DNA of 42,827 nucleotides from an uncultured Elusimicrobiales bacterium (GTDB lineage: Bacteria; Elusimicrobiota; Elusimicrobia; Elusimicrobiales; Elusimicrobiaceae). Below the pieces are notes generated by a model. It worked only from the letters and a program-made list of their open reading frames with translations, was not told the origin of the DNA and did not search any database. The translations under genes and the position numbers were made by a program. This document shows, in pieces, positions 26,324 to 38,494 of the stretch; position 1 is the first letter of the stretch; every line of letters begins with the position of its first letter. The stretch is taken from contig CALUZQ010000014.1 in NCBI GenBank assembly GCA_944325225.1, positions 1 through 42,827 of the forward strand, in the 5' to 3' direction.

Positions 26324-27439
26324 CTATGCGTTAGTTTTCACGTGAAAACTTTGGTTTATAACTTGTTGATAAAGGTGTTGATATTGTGGAAAAGTGGCCG
26401 TCATGCGTTGAGAAATCTCTAACGATTTTTCCCCCATTTCCCGACGGCGTTCCCGGTCGGAAACCATTTCCGCCATAAAACAGCTGAGTAATGTTAAATC
26501 CTGTGGATTACCCACAAACCCATTTTGCCCATGCTCTACCCATAAAGGCATATCCCCCACCCGGCTTACCAGGCACGCCAATCCAACCCGCAGGGCTTCC
26601 AATAACGCCAGCGGCAGGGATTCTTCCATAGACCACAACACAAATACATCCGCCATATTCAGCCAGCTGTTGATATCGGTTTGTTCCCCCGCCAACCATA
26701 CGGATTCTTCCAACTGATACAAACGAATATATTCCGCCAGTTTACTCCGCTCCGGCCCTTCCCCCACATACACCAGCCGAACGGACGAATCCCGCTGCCA
26801 TACATTCCGAAATGCTTGCAATAATAAAATAGGATTCTTTACCGGAGCCAAACGGGCTACACTGAGAAATACCGTATTTTCTTCCGTAAAACCATAGCGG
26901 ATGCGCATTTGATTACGCAGGGAACGATCCGGAAAAAAGAAGCTTGGATCGGCCCCATTTGGCAATAAATACACTTTTTGCTTGGCGTATTTCTGCTTTT
27001 CCACCAAATACCGCGCCGTAGCGAAAGACTCCGCCACCGTTAAGGTATCCAACTCTTTTAATAAACGGTCTATCCAGCGCAAAATAACTGATTTTTTGGA
27101 AAAATCAAAATGCGGCGTCGTGATTAATTTTACTTTCTTTCCGGCGCATGCCATTCGGGTATATTCCATCGCCCGGTATAACATCGCATGGACTAGATCC
27201 GGCTGAAAATCAGTTATCTGCCTGCCCAATTTGCGGATAATCCGCCCTTGGGAATACCACTTCATCTGTAATGAAATTACTTCTATCCCCGCCTGTTTTA
27301 ACGAATCCGCCACAGGACCTAACGGTTTTAAAGAAATCACACGAACGGTATGGTTCTGGGCCATATACATAGCCAAACCTTCCAGCGCTTTTTCAGCGCC
27401 GCCCGTTTCAGTAGAAGTAATGACATATAAAATTTTCAT
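26324..27439 (-). CDS. Glycosyltransferase family 4 protein
   Basis: 371-aa retaining GT-B glycosyltransferase. It starts MKILYVITSTETGGAEKALEGLAMYM (Gly-rich acceptor-domain loop); the donor domain has VFLSVARLAPVKNPILLLQAF, VGEGPERSKL and the EX7E motif MEESLPLALLEALRVGLACLVSRVGDMP. Acceptor and product are unknown; a cell-envelope polysaccharide or glycolipid is likely. Two starts are near: ATG 27448 and 27439. TATAAT (27452-27447) overlaps the first, so 27439 fits, and it gives a typical GT4 N-terminus; the transcript would be leaderless. The last codons contain the second parS-like palindrome. lepB follows 8 bp later. Confidence 0.9.
   Translation of the reverse strand: MKILYVITSTETGGAEKALEGLAMYMAQNHTVRVISLKPLGPVADSLKQAGIEVISLQMKWYSQGRIIRKLGRQITDFQPDLVHAMLYRAMEYTRMACAGKKVKLITTPHFDFSKKSVILRWIDRLLKELDTLTVAESFATARYLVEKQKYAKQKVYLLPNGADPSFFFPDRSLRNQMRIRYGFTEENTVFLSVARLAPVKNPILLLQAFRNVWQRDSSVRLVYVGEGPERSKLAEYIRLYQLEESVWLAGEQTDINSWLNMADVFVLWSMEESLPLALLEALRVGLACLVSRVGDMPLWVEHGQNGFVGNPQDLTLLSCFMAEMVSDRERRREMGEKSLEISQRMTATFPQYQHLYQQVINQSFHVKTNA
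26333..26350. promoter_or_regulatory. parS-like palindrome 2 (inside glycosyltransferase codons)
   Basis: AGTTTTCACGTGAAAACT, an 18-bp perfect palindrome whose central 16 bp equal the first site at 25329. On the minus strand it encodes part of the C-terminal FHVKTNA of the glycosyltransferase. Confidence 0.85.
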
Positions 27440-27446
27440 CTCTTCC

Positions 27447-27452
27447 ATTATA
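27447..27452 (-). promoter_or_regulatory. -10 element of the glycosyltransferase-lepB operon
   Basis: Perfect TATAAT on the minus strand, 7 nt before ATG 27439, downstream of the terminator that closes the rubredoxin operon. No Shine-Dalgarno intervenes at proper distance and no -35 hexamer is clear. Confidence 0.55.
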
Positions 27453-27512
27453 CTAAGTTTCTGGCAACGGTCGGGTGCAAATCCAAGTAAATGGCGGCTT
27501 TTACAATCCATA

Positions 27513-27543
27513 TAAAAAAGGGCTTTTGGTAAAAGCCCTTTTT
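27513..27543 (-). terminator. Terminator of the oxygen-defence operon
   Basis: AAAAAGGGCTTTT and AAAAGCCCTTTTT pair around a GGT loop, 54 bp past the rubredoxin stop. Symmetric, works on either strand. It isolates the glycosyltransferase from upstream transcription. Confidence 0.9.
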
Positions 27544-27596
27544 GTATATAAAAAACCATTAAATTTTAAGCATTTTTTTCAAAAATGGCTTAAAAT

Positions 27597-27758
27597 TTAA
27601 TTTTCCGGCTTGAACTGGTCCTTTCCTACCCCGCAAACCGGGCATACCCAGTCCTCTTTGACATCTTCCCACTTGGTTCCGGCCGGGACTCCGTTTTCCG
27701 GATCCCCCACCGTCGGATCATACATGTAGCCACAAACTTCGCAAACATATTTTACCAT
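27597..27758 (-). CDS. Rubredoxin
   Basis: Short (53 aa) iron protein with the two classic CxxCG knuckles: [12 protein letters not shown] at residues 4-15 and [13 protein letters not shown] at 37-49, whose four Cys bind one Fe. The [16 protein letters not shown] segment between them is typical. Rubredoxin carries electrons to flavodiiron protein and superoxide reductase, both encoded just upstream on the same strand, so it is the likely redox partner of this operon. The start ATG 27758 has Shine-Dalgarno GGAGAAG. It starts 20 bp after the flavin reductase gene and is followed by a strong terminator. Confidence 0.97.
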   Translation of the reverse strand: MVKYVCEVCGYMYDPTVGDPENGVPAGTKWEDVKEDWVCPVCGVGKDQFKPEN

Positions 27759-27778
27759 ACGATTCTTCTCCTTATATT

Positions 27779-28291
27779 TTATAAATGAGTTGCACCAACC
27801 GGCGTTTTGCCTTTAATCACATCGTGATAATAAGCATAGGTCAACGCGGTGCCGTGCGGTTTGATAACCCCGGCATCTTTGACTTGACCAATAAACAGCG
27901 TATGCGTGCCCACATCTAAGGTTTGGCATACTTCCGCTTCCATATACGAAAGCGTATGTTCCGTAACTACCGGGCAGCCCAGCGCACCCATTTTAAAAGG
28001 CACTTTGGCAAATTTATCAAAACTGCGCCCGGTACGAAATCCAAAAATTCCAATAAACGGAAGCGGCGTTTCTTGTTCAAGCGGCATTGCGGCAAAAACG
28101 CGGGTTTTCAAAATCAACTCATGAGTCAAACTGTTTTTATTGACGGAAATCGCAATCCGGGCTGGCTCCGCCGTTACTTGGAATACGGTATTGACAATCA
28201 ATCCGTTTTTTCTTTCTCCGTTGGCCGTCGTAACAATATACAACCCATAAGTTACATAATGCAACCCTTCGTTAATGTCTTGTACCGACAT
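27779..28291 (-). CDS. Flavin reductase-like domain protein
   Basis: 170-aa FMN-binding split-barrel protein of the flavin reductase-like family. Visible features: [51 protein letters not shown] (FMN-binding N-terminal strands) and [11 protein letters not shown], followed by [16 protein letters not shown] and [13 protein letters not shown]. In some clostridia a domain like this is joined to rubredoxin and is reported to transfer electrons from NAD(P)H to rubredoxin/flavodiiron protein; here it sits as a separate gene directly before rubredoxin, consistent with a reductase role. It starts 8 bp after the flavodiiron gene stop. Confidence 0.88.
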   Translation of the reverse strand: MSVQDINEGLHYVTYGLYIVTTANGERKNGLIVNTVFQVTAEPARIAISVNKNSLTHELILKTRVFAAMPLEQETPLPFIGIFGFRTGRSFDKFAKVPFKMGALGCPVVTEHTLSYMEAEVCQTLDVGTHTLFIGQVKDAGVIKPHGTALTYAYYHDVIKGKTPVGATHL

Positions 28292-28299
28292 AGCCGCTC

Positions 28300-29496
28300 C
28301 TATCCGAGTTTCTCCGCCAGCTTCCGGCTGACCGACAGCCCTAATTCCCGACAGGCCTGTTTTACTTTTTCGTCGGGCACAAATGGCGATTTCACCGCCG
28401 GCGCGATGATTTGCACATTCATACCTTCCAGCATTTTTGTTAATTCATCAATCGGGGCTCCGTTCCAGCCGTAGGAACCGAATGCCGCTCCCACCAGCCC
28501 TTTTTTACGAAGTCCTTTTAAGTAGCAAAGCACATCGGCCATCGCCGGAAAAATTTGGCTGTTGAGCACCGGAGACCCAATAATAAGCGCACCAGAATCC
28601 AATAATTCGGTAGCCACATCGCTGCGGTGGTTGGAATGCATGGAAAGCTGCTTCACTTCCGTTCCCCCCGCACGCAGTCCGTCGGTAATATAATTGGCCA
28701 TTTTTTCCGTGCTGCCCCACATCGTATCATACACCACCAACGCTTTATTTTTGGGTGCCTGCGTGGCCCACTTGGCGTACAAATTGACAATTTTAGACGG
28801 ATCCTTGCGCCAAATAAAACCGTGATCCGGCGCAATCATACGGGGAGCCAACCCCATTTTTTGCACCTGCGCCAAAAAGCGCAGCACAATATCCGAATAA
28901 GGAAGCACAATGTTGGCGTAGTATTTCTCCGCTTCGTAGAGCCACAGCCGTTCTTCGTTTTCATCGTCAAACAATTTACTGGTAGCATAATGCATACCAA
29001 ATACATCATTGGTAAACAGGATATTTTCTTTCTCCAGGTACGAAAACATACTGTCCGGCCAATGCAGCATGCGCGCTTCCACAAACGAAATCGTATCGCC
29101 GCCCAGATTAATCCGGTCGCCGGTTTTAACGGTTTTTAATTTCAAATCACAATGAAATTGGGCCGTAATATCCTTAAATCCCATATCCGATACATATACT
29201 TCGTCGGGCTGGATATAATTCACCGCCTGCGGAAGCGCCCCCGAATGATCCATTTCGGAATGGTTGGAAATAATAATTTTGATTTTTTTCGGGTCCATGA
29301 CGCTTTGAATCCGTTCCATCATTTCCCCGTAAAATTCTTTTTTGACGGTGTCAATTAAAGTCGGTTTTTCCCCCAGTACCAAATAGGCGTTATAGGTTGT
29401 TCCCCGTTTCGTTGAATAACCATGAAAATCCCGGATATTCCAATCAATGGCACCTACCCAATAGACATTTTCTGAAATTTTTACCGCTTCCATCAT
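28300..29496 (-). CDS. fprA: Flavodiiron protein (A-type flavoprotein, rubredoxin:oxygen oxidoreductase)
   Basis: Reduces O2 to water (and/or NO to N2O) in anaerobes. The 398-aa protein has an N-terminal metallo-beta-lactamase domain with diiron ligands His79, Glu81, Asp83 (SNHSEMDHSG), His145 (MLHWPDS), Asp164 (FTNDVFGMHY) and His225 (APDHGFIWR), then a flavodoxin domain from about residue 255 (KALVVYDTMWGSTEKMANYI; GSPVLNSQIFPAM; GAAFGSYGWNGAP) for FMN. All six ligands are present. No fused rubredoxin or reductase domain (class A); those functions are supplied by the next two genes. Shine-Dalgarno AGGAG. Confidence 0.96.
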   Translation of the reverse strand: MMEAVKISENVYWVGAIDWNIRDFHGYSTKRGTTYNAYLVLGEKPTLIDTVKKEFYGEMMERIQSVMDPKKIKIIISNHSEMDHSGALPQAVNYIQPDEVYVSDMGFKDITAQFHCDLKLKTVKTGDRINLGGDTISFVEARMLHWPDSMFSYLEKENILFTNDVFGMHYATSKLFDDENEERLWLYEAEKYYANIVLPYSDIVLRFLAQVQKMGLAPRMIAPDHGFIWRKDPSKIVNLYAKWATQAPKNKALVVYDTMWGSTEKMANYITDGLRAGGTEVKQLSMHSNHRSDVATELLDSGALIIGSPVLNSQIFPAMADVLCYLKGLRKKGLVGAAFGSYGWNGAPIDELTKMLEGMNVQIIAPAVKSPFVPDEKVKQACRELGLSVSRKLAEKLG

Positions 29497-29521
29497 ATGT
29501 GCTTTCTCCTAAAATCAAATC

Positions 29522-29551
29522 ACGCCCTCCTATGTTTTTACCGGAGGGCGT
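29522..29551 (-). terminator. Hairpin between dfx and fprA
   Basis: 9-bp perfect stem ACGCCCTCC / GGAGGGCGT with a 12-nt loop, minus strand. The following tract is T-rich but interrupted (GATTTGATTTTAGG), so partial termination or mRNA processing between dfx and the rest of the operon is likely rather than a full stop. Confidence 0.55.
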
Positions 29552-29558
29552 CTGAAAA

Positions 29559-29945
29559 CTAATTCTCTTTTTGCCACAGTCCGTGCAAGTTGCAATATTC
29601 CCGCGCCATTACTTTTTCGGACTGGCTTTCAAAAACCGCTTCCGGCGCGTCGCCCGGTTTTAAGTATTTGCGCTGCACCCGACCGCATTTTTCACAAATC
29701 AGCTCAATCCATTCAATATAGTGTGCGTCTAACATCGGATGCGCCGCACTGCCTACTTTCACGCGGTACCCCCCTTCTATTTTTTCAATCACCGGCACAT
29801 GTTTTTCGGTAGCTCCGTCGGAAGTACCGGGTTCCTGCCGTTTCATCGGCTGCCCGCAGCAAACCAGTTCCCCGGCGCCGGCGTGCACCATTTCCACCAT
29901 ATTTCCACATACGGAACATTTATAAATTTCATGCAATTGAGTCAT
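29559..29945 (-). CDS. dfx: Desulfoferrodoxin (2Fe superoxide reductase)
   Basis: Reduces superoxide to hydrogen peroxide without making O2, typical of anaerobes. The 128-aa protein has both iron sites: the N-terminal desulforedoxin-like site I with Cys10, Cys13, Cys29, Cys30, and the catalytic site II with His49 ([11 protein letters not shown]), His69 and His75 ([18 protein letters not shown]), Cys118 and His121 ([10 protein letters not shown]). Conserved Glu47-Lys48 are kept. ATG 29945 with Shine-Dalgarno AAAGGAG gives the standard [10 protein letters not shown] start; the in-frame extension to 29975 is not needed. First gene of the oxygen-defence group dfx-fprA-flavin reductase-rubredoxin. 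Confidence 0.97.
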   Translation of the reverse strand: MTQLHEIYKCSVCGNMVEMVHAGAGELVCCGQPMKRQEPGTSDGATEKHVPVIEKIEGGYRVKVGSAAHPMLDAHYIEWIELICEKCGRVQRKYLKPGDAPEAVFESQSEKVMAREYCNLHGLWQKEN

Positions 29946-30366
29946 TTTTATTCTCCTTTCATACCCTATTTCCAAACTAAAAAACCGGCTCCTTCTCTAC
30001 TTAAATATATCTTATTATACCTTGTTTCACTAAGAATAGATACATTCCGGCTTCTTTTTTATTATTAAGAATTTTTCTTATTAATATCACTATAACATAT
30101 TTTTTAGCGTTTGGATACCCTATTATAAGAGTGTTGGTACGATTAAACAAGTGTAAAAAGTAACTAGATAGCACCCAAAACAAGAGTTTTTAGTAAAATG
30201 GGTTATTTTGAAGCCAATAAAGCGGGGTATCCCCAAACCGCCTATTTAAATAAAAATCGTGAATTACCGCTATTTTAGCCCTTTAAACCCGTTTTTACCT
30301 TTTTAATCCCATTGACCGCAACCCCAATAAGTAGTAATATGTAATAAAACCTCTTTTTATGGCGGA
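29946..30366. other. AT-rich divergent gap between dfx and dnaA
   Basis: About 420 bp without a gene I can support. For dfx there is TATAAT on the minus strand at 30019-30014 (start near 30007, leader about 60 nt). For dnaA there is a promoter at 30312-30340. I found no perfect DnaA box here, unlike the dnaA-dnaN gap. A 60-codon AT-rich ORF at 30001-30183 is rejected. Confidence 0.6.
30312..30340 (+). promoter_or_regulatory. dnaA promoter
   Basis: TTGACC (30312-30317), 17-bp spacer, TAATAT (30335-30340). The start is expected near 30347, leaving a leader of about 20 nt. Confidence 0.6.
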
Positions 30367-31755
30367 ATGACCGTGGACATTACAGTAGATAACTTACAGG
30401 TTTACCCTCAATTAGTTTCCATTTTTCAGGATATAGAACAAATTATAGGCAAAGGTCCGTTTGATATGTGGCTGCGGCCGGCCAAATTTTCCTACGCCGG
30501 CACCGTGCTGACGATTACCCTGCCTAACCAATTTTGGGGAACTACTATCCGCGACCGGTACCAAACCATTATTACCGACGCATTTTTAAAACATTTAGGG
30601 GCGTCTATCAGCGTCGTGTATGTAGCCGACGCCAAAACCCCCGCTCCGTCTATCAATTCCGCACAGGATGTGATTCCGGTCCGGCCGGAACCCGCCGCGC
30701 CGGTTGTGCGTAAAAATCCGTTTCTCTCGCGGCTTAATTCTTCTTATACTTTTGATAATTTTATTGAATCGCCTTCTAACCGCTTTGCGTACAAAGCGGC
30801 GGAAGCCGTCGTCAACAAACTGGGCAACCGCGAAAACAATCCGCTGGTGATTTATTCCGCCCCGGGATTGGGCAAAACCCATTTGCTCCACGCGATTGGC
30901 AACCAGATTTTAAAAACCAATCCGAATGCGAAAGTTTTATATATGTCGGGAGAGGAATTTGTCAGCGAATATATTGAAGCGCTGCAAAATAAATCCTCGG
31001 AAAGTTTCCGCAAAAAATACCGCTCGCTGGATTGCTTTTTAATGGACGATATTCAATTCGTAGCGGGCAAATCCGCCAGTGAAATAGAATTTTTCTACAC
31101 TTTTAACGCTTTGTTTGAAAGCCGTAAACAAATTGTTTTGTCGTCGGACCGAACCCCGCAGCAGCTGGATTTGGACGAACGGCTTTCTTCCCGGCTTCTC
31201 TCGGGAATTATTGCCGAAGTAAAACGCCCCAATTTGGAAACCCGCATCGCCATTCTGCGCCAAAAACGCGAATCTACTAATTTTGATGTGGGCGATGATG
31301 TCCTTTCGTTTATCGCCGAAGGAATCCAAACCAATATCCGCGAATTGGAAGGATCGTTGTTCCGGCTGGTGGCTTACTGCAGTATGCACGGGGTAACGCC
31401 TACCATCGCTATCGCCAAAGAATTACTGGCCGATATTTTAACCAATGAAAACGAGCTGAATATCGGGGTCAATGTGATTAAAAAAGTGGTGGGGAAACAT
31501 TTGAATATCCGCATGGAAGATTTTAATTCCAAACGCAAAACCCAGTCTATCGCCTGGCCGCGTCAAATTGCGATGTATTTAACCACGGAACTGACGGATT
31601 TGTCCCTGCCGGAAATCGGACGGGAATTTAACCGCGACCACAGCACGGTGTTACATGCGCGCGATGTCGTGAAAGAACGAGTAGAAACCGATCCGTTCTT
31701 TGCCGCCGAAATCAATCAGATTATTTTGGATATTAAAGCTGTGGATAAAAAATAA
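30367..31755 (+). CDS. dnaA: Chromosomal replication initiator DnaA
   Basis: AAA+ initiator that opens oriC. The 462-aa protein shows domain I ([35 protein letters not shown]), a variable linker, the AAA+ core with Walker [19 protein letters not shown] and Walker [16 protein letters not shown], sensor region [23 protein letters not shown], and domain IV with the box-binding [23 protein letters not shown] 30367 is used; GTG 30373, six codons' worth of bases past GGCGGA, has better ribosome-site spacing and would shorten it by two residues. The last codons contain a perfect DnaA box in reverse orientation. First of a rightward replication cluster. Confidence 0.98.
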   Translation: MTVDITVDNLQVYPQLVSIFQDIEQIIGKGPFDMWLRPAKFSYAGTVLTITLPNQFWGTTIRDRYQTIITDAFLKHLGASISVVYVADAKTPAPSINSAQDVIPVRPEPAAPVVRKNPFLSRLNSSYTFDNFIESPSNRFAYKAAEAVVNKLGNRENNPLVIYSAPGLGKTHLLHAIGNQILKTNPNAKVLYMSGEEFVSEYIEALQNKSSESFRKKYRSLDCFLMDDIQFVAGKSASEIEFFYTFNALFESRKQIVLSSDRTPQQLDLDERLSSRLLSGIIAEVKRPNLETRIAILRQKRESTNFDVGDDVLSFIAEGIQTNIRELEGSLFRLVAYCSMHGVTPTIAIAKELLADILTNENELNIGVNVIKKVVGKHLNIRMEDFNSKRKTQSIAWPRQIAMYLTTELTDLSLPEIGREFNRDHSTVLHARDVVKERVETDPFFAAEINQIILDIKAVDKK

Positions 31756-31890
31756 AAAACGGTGGACAACCCGTTTATAAAGGCAAAAAAAAGCGGATTA
31801 TTTTTTTTACAGTGGAAAATGTGGAAAACCAAACGAACTTATACACAAACCGGATTTTTTAAATGTATAGGGAAATACACATTATCCACA
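31740..31890. other. Predicted origin of replication (oriC), DnaA-box cluster
   Basis: DnaA boxes: TGTGGATAA (31740-31748, reverse, perfect, inside the dnaA 3' end), TTATACACA (31839-31847, forward, matches TTATNCACA), TTATCCACA (31882-31890, forward, perfect), and weaker TGTGGAAAA (31820-31828, one mismatch) and GGTGGACAA (31761-31769, two mismatches). An A/T-rich run with T10 (31799-31808) could be the unwinding element. Genes diverge around this locus and parAB/parS are near, which all fits an origin. Confidence 0.8.
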
Positions 31891-31923
31891 CAATAAACAA
31901 GACATATAAATAGGGATTAAGAT

Positions 31924-33032
31924 ATGAAAATAAATATAACTAAAGCCACCCTTTTGGAAGGCATTCAGATTGTTTCCGCGGGCGTATCGTCCCGCACCAC
32001 GCTTCCGATTTTGCACAACTTTTTGATGGAAGCCCAGGAAGGCAAATTGAAACTCGTCCGTACCGATATGGAAATGGCCACCGTGCATTATGTAAATGCC
32101 GAGGTGGAAGAAACCGGCAGTATCACTGTGCCGATGAAAGAATTTTCCGACATTATTAAAAACTTGTCCGACGATAAAGAAATTAATCTCTGCAGCGACG
32201 AAAATAATAAATTTCATATCAAATCCGGCAAAAGTAAATTTTGGGTCATGGGTACGCCTAAATCGGAATATCCGGCTATTCCCGAAGTGGAACGGAACAA
32301 CAGTATGTCGTTGGACCCGGTCCTGCTGCAGCAAATGATTGAAAAGACGGCTTTCTCCGCTTCTACGCAGGAAACCCGGTATATTTTAAACGGATTGTTG
32401 TGGAACAATACGGCGGAAAAATTTGAAATTGTCGCCACTGACGGCGGCCGCTTGGCGGTTGCCTCCCACGAACCGCTGGCCGGCAGCAAAGAATTTAAAA
32501 TTATTATTCCCACCAAAGTCCTTACGGAACTGTGCCGCTATATTACAATTGCCAAACCGGCAAAGGACAGTCAAATTGAAGTCAATGTGTCTTCCAATCA
32601 AGTAAGCTTTATGATGAATGAAACCACTTTCATTTCCCGCTTGATTGAAGGGAACTTTCCCAACTACAACCAAGTTATTCCCACCAAGAAAAACATTGGT
32701 TTTGAAGTGTTTTCTAAAGAATTATTGGCTTCCACCCGCCGTGCCGCTTTGTGCGCTGGCGAATTTGGCAGCGTGGTGAAATACAAAATGGAAAACAATG
32801 CGCTGACGGTTTCTTCCAATTCGCAGAATATGGAATTTACCGATGAACTGCCGATTGAATACACCCAGGAAGCGTTTGATGCGGCGTTTAATCCGCAGTA
32901 TATTATTGATGTGTTGAAAAATTTGTCGTCGGAGAAAGTATCTTTTTCGTTTATCAATTCTTCTCAGCCGGTATTAATTGAACCGGTGGGAGAAGCGATG
33001 TTTAAATATGTCATTATGCCGGTACGGGCCTA

Positions 33033-33033
<1 letters not shown>
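31924..33033 (+). CDS. dnaN: DNA polymerase III beta subunit (sliding clamp)
   Basis: Ring-shaped processivity clamp for DNA polymerase. 369 aa, three repeats of the clamp fold; recognised by the N-terminal MKINITKATLLEGIQIVSAGVSSRTTLPILHNFLMEA, the middle DPVLLQQMIEKTAFSASTQETRYILNGLLW, FISRLIEGNFPNYNQVIPTK and the C-terminal ending FKYVIMPVRA (the usual MP-R terminus). Follows the oriC gap after dnaA and overlaps the next gene by one base (TAATG). Confidence 0.98.
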
Positions 33034-35832
<2,799 letters not shown>

Positions 35833-35838
35833 TTTCTT

Positions 35839-35861
35839 CCGGGCGGGGGAATCCCGTCCGG
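35839..35861 (+). other. Intercistronic hairpin between gyrB and gyrA
   Basis: CCGGGCGGG pairs with CCCGTCCGG (one G-U), 5-nt loop, seven bases past the gyrB stop. No T-tract follows, so transcript stability or processing is more likely than termination. Confidence 0.5.
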
Positions 35862-35895
35862 ACAACAATTTATCCGTAACAGGAGATATTTTTAA

Positions 35896-38409
35896 ATGAG
35901 TGAAGAAATGAACAACCAGCCCCAAGCCCAAAATGCCAATGTGGACTTGTTCGGCAATATCCAACAGCGTGACATTGCGGGGGAAATGCGGTCGTATTAC
36001 ATTGACTACGCGATGAGCGTAATCGTCGGGCGCGCCCTGCCCGATGTACGCGACGGCCTTAAACCCGTACACCGCCGCGTGTTGTATTCCATGAACGAAA
36101 TGGGTTTGAAATACAATAAAGCGTACAAAAAATCCGCCCGTGTGGTGGGTGATGTATTGGGTAAATATCATCCGCACGGCGACCGCGCCGTTTACGATAC
36201 GCTGGTACGCATGGTGCAGGATTTCTCCCTGCGCAAGCCGCTTATTGACGGGCAGGGAAACTTCGGTTCTATTGACGGCGACTCCGCCGCCGCTATGCGT
36301 TACACCGAATGCCGCCTGCAGCGCATTTCCGAAGAAATGCTGGGCGATTTGGATAAAGACACCGTTAAAATGATTCCCAACTACGACGGTTCGTTGATGG
36401 AACCGTCGGTACTGCCGGCCAAACTGCCGGCTTTGCTTGTCAACGGTTCGTCCGGTATTGCTGTGGGTATGGCCACCAACATTCCCACCCATAACCTAGG
36501 CGAAGTATGCGACGGAATTATCGCGTATATCCACAACCCGGATATTTCCACCAAAGAGATGATGAAAATCATCAAAGGGCCCGATTTCCCGACGGGAGCT
36601 ATTATCCGCGGCACCAAAGGCATTTACGAGTATTTTGAAACCGGCCATGGCAGCGTGAAAGTACAAGCCACGACGGAAATTGAACAGCGCAAAAACGGCC
36701 GCGAAGCCATTGTGGTAACCGCCATTCCGTACCAGGTGAATAAAACTTCGCTGATTGAAAGCATTGTGGCGTTGGTACGCGATAAAAAAATCACGGATAT
36801 TTCCGATATCCGCGACGAGTCGGACCGGCGCGGCATGCGGCTGGTGATTGAAGTCAAACGCGACGGAAATGCCCAGGTGGTGCTCAATCACTTGTTCAAA
36901 CATACCCAGCTGCAGACTTCATTCCCGGTCAATATGCTGGCTATTGTGGACGGCCGCCCGCGCGTGCTTTCTTTAAAAGAAGTGATGAAGGCCTATGTCA
37001 AACACCGCAAGGAAATTATTACCAACCGCACCAAGTTTGACTTGAATAAAGCCCAAAAACGCGAACATGTATTAAACGGGTTATTGGTGGCCATTGCCAA
37101 TATGGACGAAGTCGTCGCCATTATTCGCAAAGCCAAAGACCCGACGGAAGCCAAGTTTACCTTAATGGCGCGGTTTTCGCTTTCGGAAGTACAGGCCCAG
37201 GCCATTTTGGATATGCGCTTACACCAGCTGACCCAGCTGTCCGCTTTAGCCATTGAAAACGAACGCAAAGATTTGCTCAAATTGATTGCCGATTTACAGG
37301 ATATTTTGGGTAATCCCCAGAAAATTTTGGATATCATTGTGGAAGAACTCCAGGAACTGAAAAAAGATTACGGCGATCCGCGCCGTACGGAAATTGGTTC
37401 CGATGTAACGGATTTCTCTATGGAAGACCTCATTGAAAAAGAAGATGTGGTCATCACGATTTCCAACGACGGCTACGCCAAACGCATTCCGCTTTCCACC
37501 TACAAGAGCCAGAACCGCGGCGGCAAAGGCATCATCGGCAGCAAGACGAAGGAAGAAGATTTTATGGAGCATCTCTTCATTACTTCGTCGCACGCTACAA
37601 TTTTGATGTTTACCAACCGCGGGCGCGTGTTTGCGCTGCGGGCATTTGAAATTCCGGAAGGAACCCGTATGTCCAAAGGCAAAGCCATCGTGAACTTGCT
37701 GCAGTTAACGGGCGAAGAAAAAGTAACCTCTGCCGTAGCGATTGAGGAATTTAACCCCAAACACTGCGAGAATACTTATCTGACGATGTGCACCCGCTTT
37801 GGCAGCATTAAACGCGTGGAATTGGGCGAATTTGCCAATATCCGCCGCTCGGGTATTATTGCGATTGGATTGGAAGAAGGCGATGTGCTCGTCGGCGTGC
37901 AGACCACGCACGGCAAATCCGATATCATCGTAGCCACCAAGAACGGCAAATCTATCCGGTTTGACGAAAACCAGGTGCGCTGCATGGGCCGCCCGGCCAA
38001 GGGTGTGCGCGCCATCAACTTGGCGCAAGGCGATGTAGTGGTGGGTATGGAACACGCCCCGAACGATGAACCGCAGCCCGATGTGCTGTCCGTCTGCGAA
38101 AACGGGTTCGGCAAACGCACGGAATTTAGCGAATACAAACGCCAAAACCGCGGCGGAATGGGTGTGATTACCATTAAAACCAGCGCGCGCAACGGCTCGG
38201 TCGTCGGCATTAAACTGGTGGACGAAAGCAAAGACTTAATGATCGTAACCGAAAAAGGCATGACGATCCGCGTCCGCTGTGCCGATATCCGCTCCGTCAG
38301 CCGCAACGCCCAGGGCGTTACCTTGGCGAAGATGGAACCCGGCGACAAGATCGCCCGTATCGCTCCCGTTGTAAAAGACGAGGACGACAGCGCAGAATCC
38401 GCTTCGTAA
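35896..38409 (+). CDS. gyrA: DNA gyrase subunit A (Arg at quinolone position 83)
   Basis: DNA-breaking subunit of gyrase. The 837-aa protein has the catalytic Tyr136 in [11 protein letters not shown], the winged-helix quinolone region [20 protein letters not shown], and a C-terminal beta-pinwheel with the gyrase-specific box QNRGGKG, so it is GyrA rather than ParC. The position equivalent to E. coli Ser83 is Arg97 here; the acidic Asp87 equivalent (Asp101) is kept. A second box-like QNRGGMG occurs later. Shine-Dalgarno GGAGAT. Together with gyrB it forms the tail of the dnaA cluster and ends at a strong terminator. Confidence 0.98.
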   Translation: MSEEMNNQPQAQNANVDLFGNIQQRDIAGEMRSYYIDYAMSVIVGRALPDVRDGLKPVHRRVLYSMNEMGLKYNKAYKKSARVVGDVLGKYHPHGDRAVYDTLVRMVQDFSLRKPLIDGQGNFGSIDGDSAAAMRYTECRLQRISEEMLGDLDKDTVKMIPNYDGSLMEPSVLPAKLPALLVNGSSGIAVGMATNIPTHNLGEVCDGIIAYIHNPDISTKEMMKIIKGPDFPTGAIIRGTKGIYEYFETGHGSVKVQATTEIEQRKNGREAIVVTAIPYQVNKTSLIESIVALVRDKKITDISDIRDESDRRGMRLVIEVKRDGNAQVVLNHLFKHTQLQTSFPVNMLAIVDGRPRVLSLKEVMKAYVKHRKEIITNRTKFDLNKAQKREHVLNGLLVAIANMDEVVAIIRKAKDPTEAKFTLMARFSLSEVQAQAILDMRLHQLTQLSALAIENERKDLLKLIADLQDILGNPQKILDIIVEELQELKKDYGDPRRTEIGSDVTDFSMEDLIEKEDVVITISNDGYAKRIPLSTYKSQNRGGKGIIGSKTKEEDFMEHLFITSSHATILMFTNRGRVFALRAFEIPEGTRMSKGKAIVNLLQLTGEEKVTSAVAIEEFNPKHCENTYLTMCTRFGSIKRVELGEFANIRRSGIIAIGLEEGDVLVGVQTTHGKSDIIVATKNGKSIRFDENQVRCMGRPAKGVRAINLAQGDVVVGMEHAPNDEPQPDVLSVCENGFGKRTEFSEYKRQNRGGMGVITIKTSARNGSVVGIKLVDESKDLMIVTEKGMTIRVRCADIRSVSRNAQGVTLAKMEPGDKIARIAPVVKDEDDSAESAS

Positions 38410-38430
38410 GCGTATTTTCATTCGCGCATT

Positions 38431-38466
38431 ACTTCCGCCTCCTGATATGGGAGGCGGAAGTTTTTT
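38431..38466 (+). terminator. Terminator after gyrA
   Basis: ACTTCCGCCTCC (38431-38442) pairs with GGAGGCGGAAGT (38450-38461), then T-run to 38466. Confidence 0.93.
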
Positions 38467-38494
38467 GCCGTTTTTCCCACGAGTCAGCCGGCAG

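Noticed and set aside
27455..27500. tRNA T-arm-like string (GGTGCAAATCC)
   Set aside because: No acceptor, D or anticodon arms can be folded around it; it lies in a promoter/terminator gap.
30001..30183. 60-codon minus-strand ORF between dfx and dnaA
   Set aside because: AT-rich, no ribosome site, lies across the dfx promoter; no recognisable protein features.
36166..36205. That the gene at 35896 might be ParC rather than GyrA
   Set aside because: The C-terminal GyrA box (QNRGGKG) and adjacency to gyrB identify GyrA.
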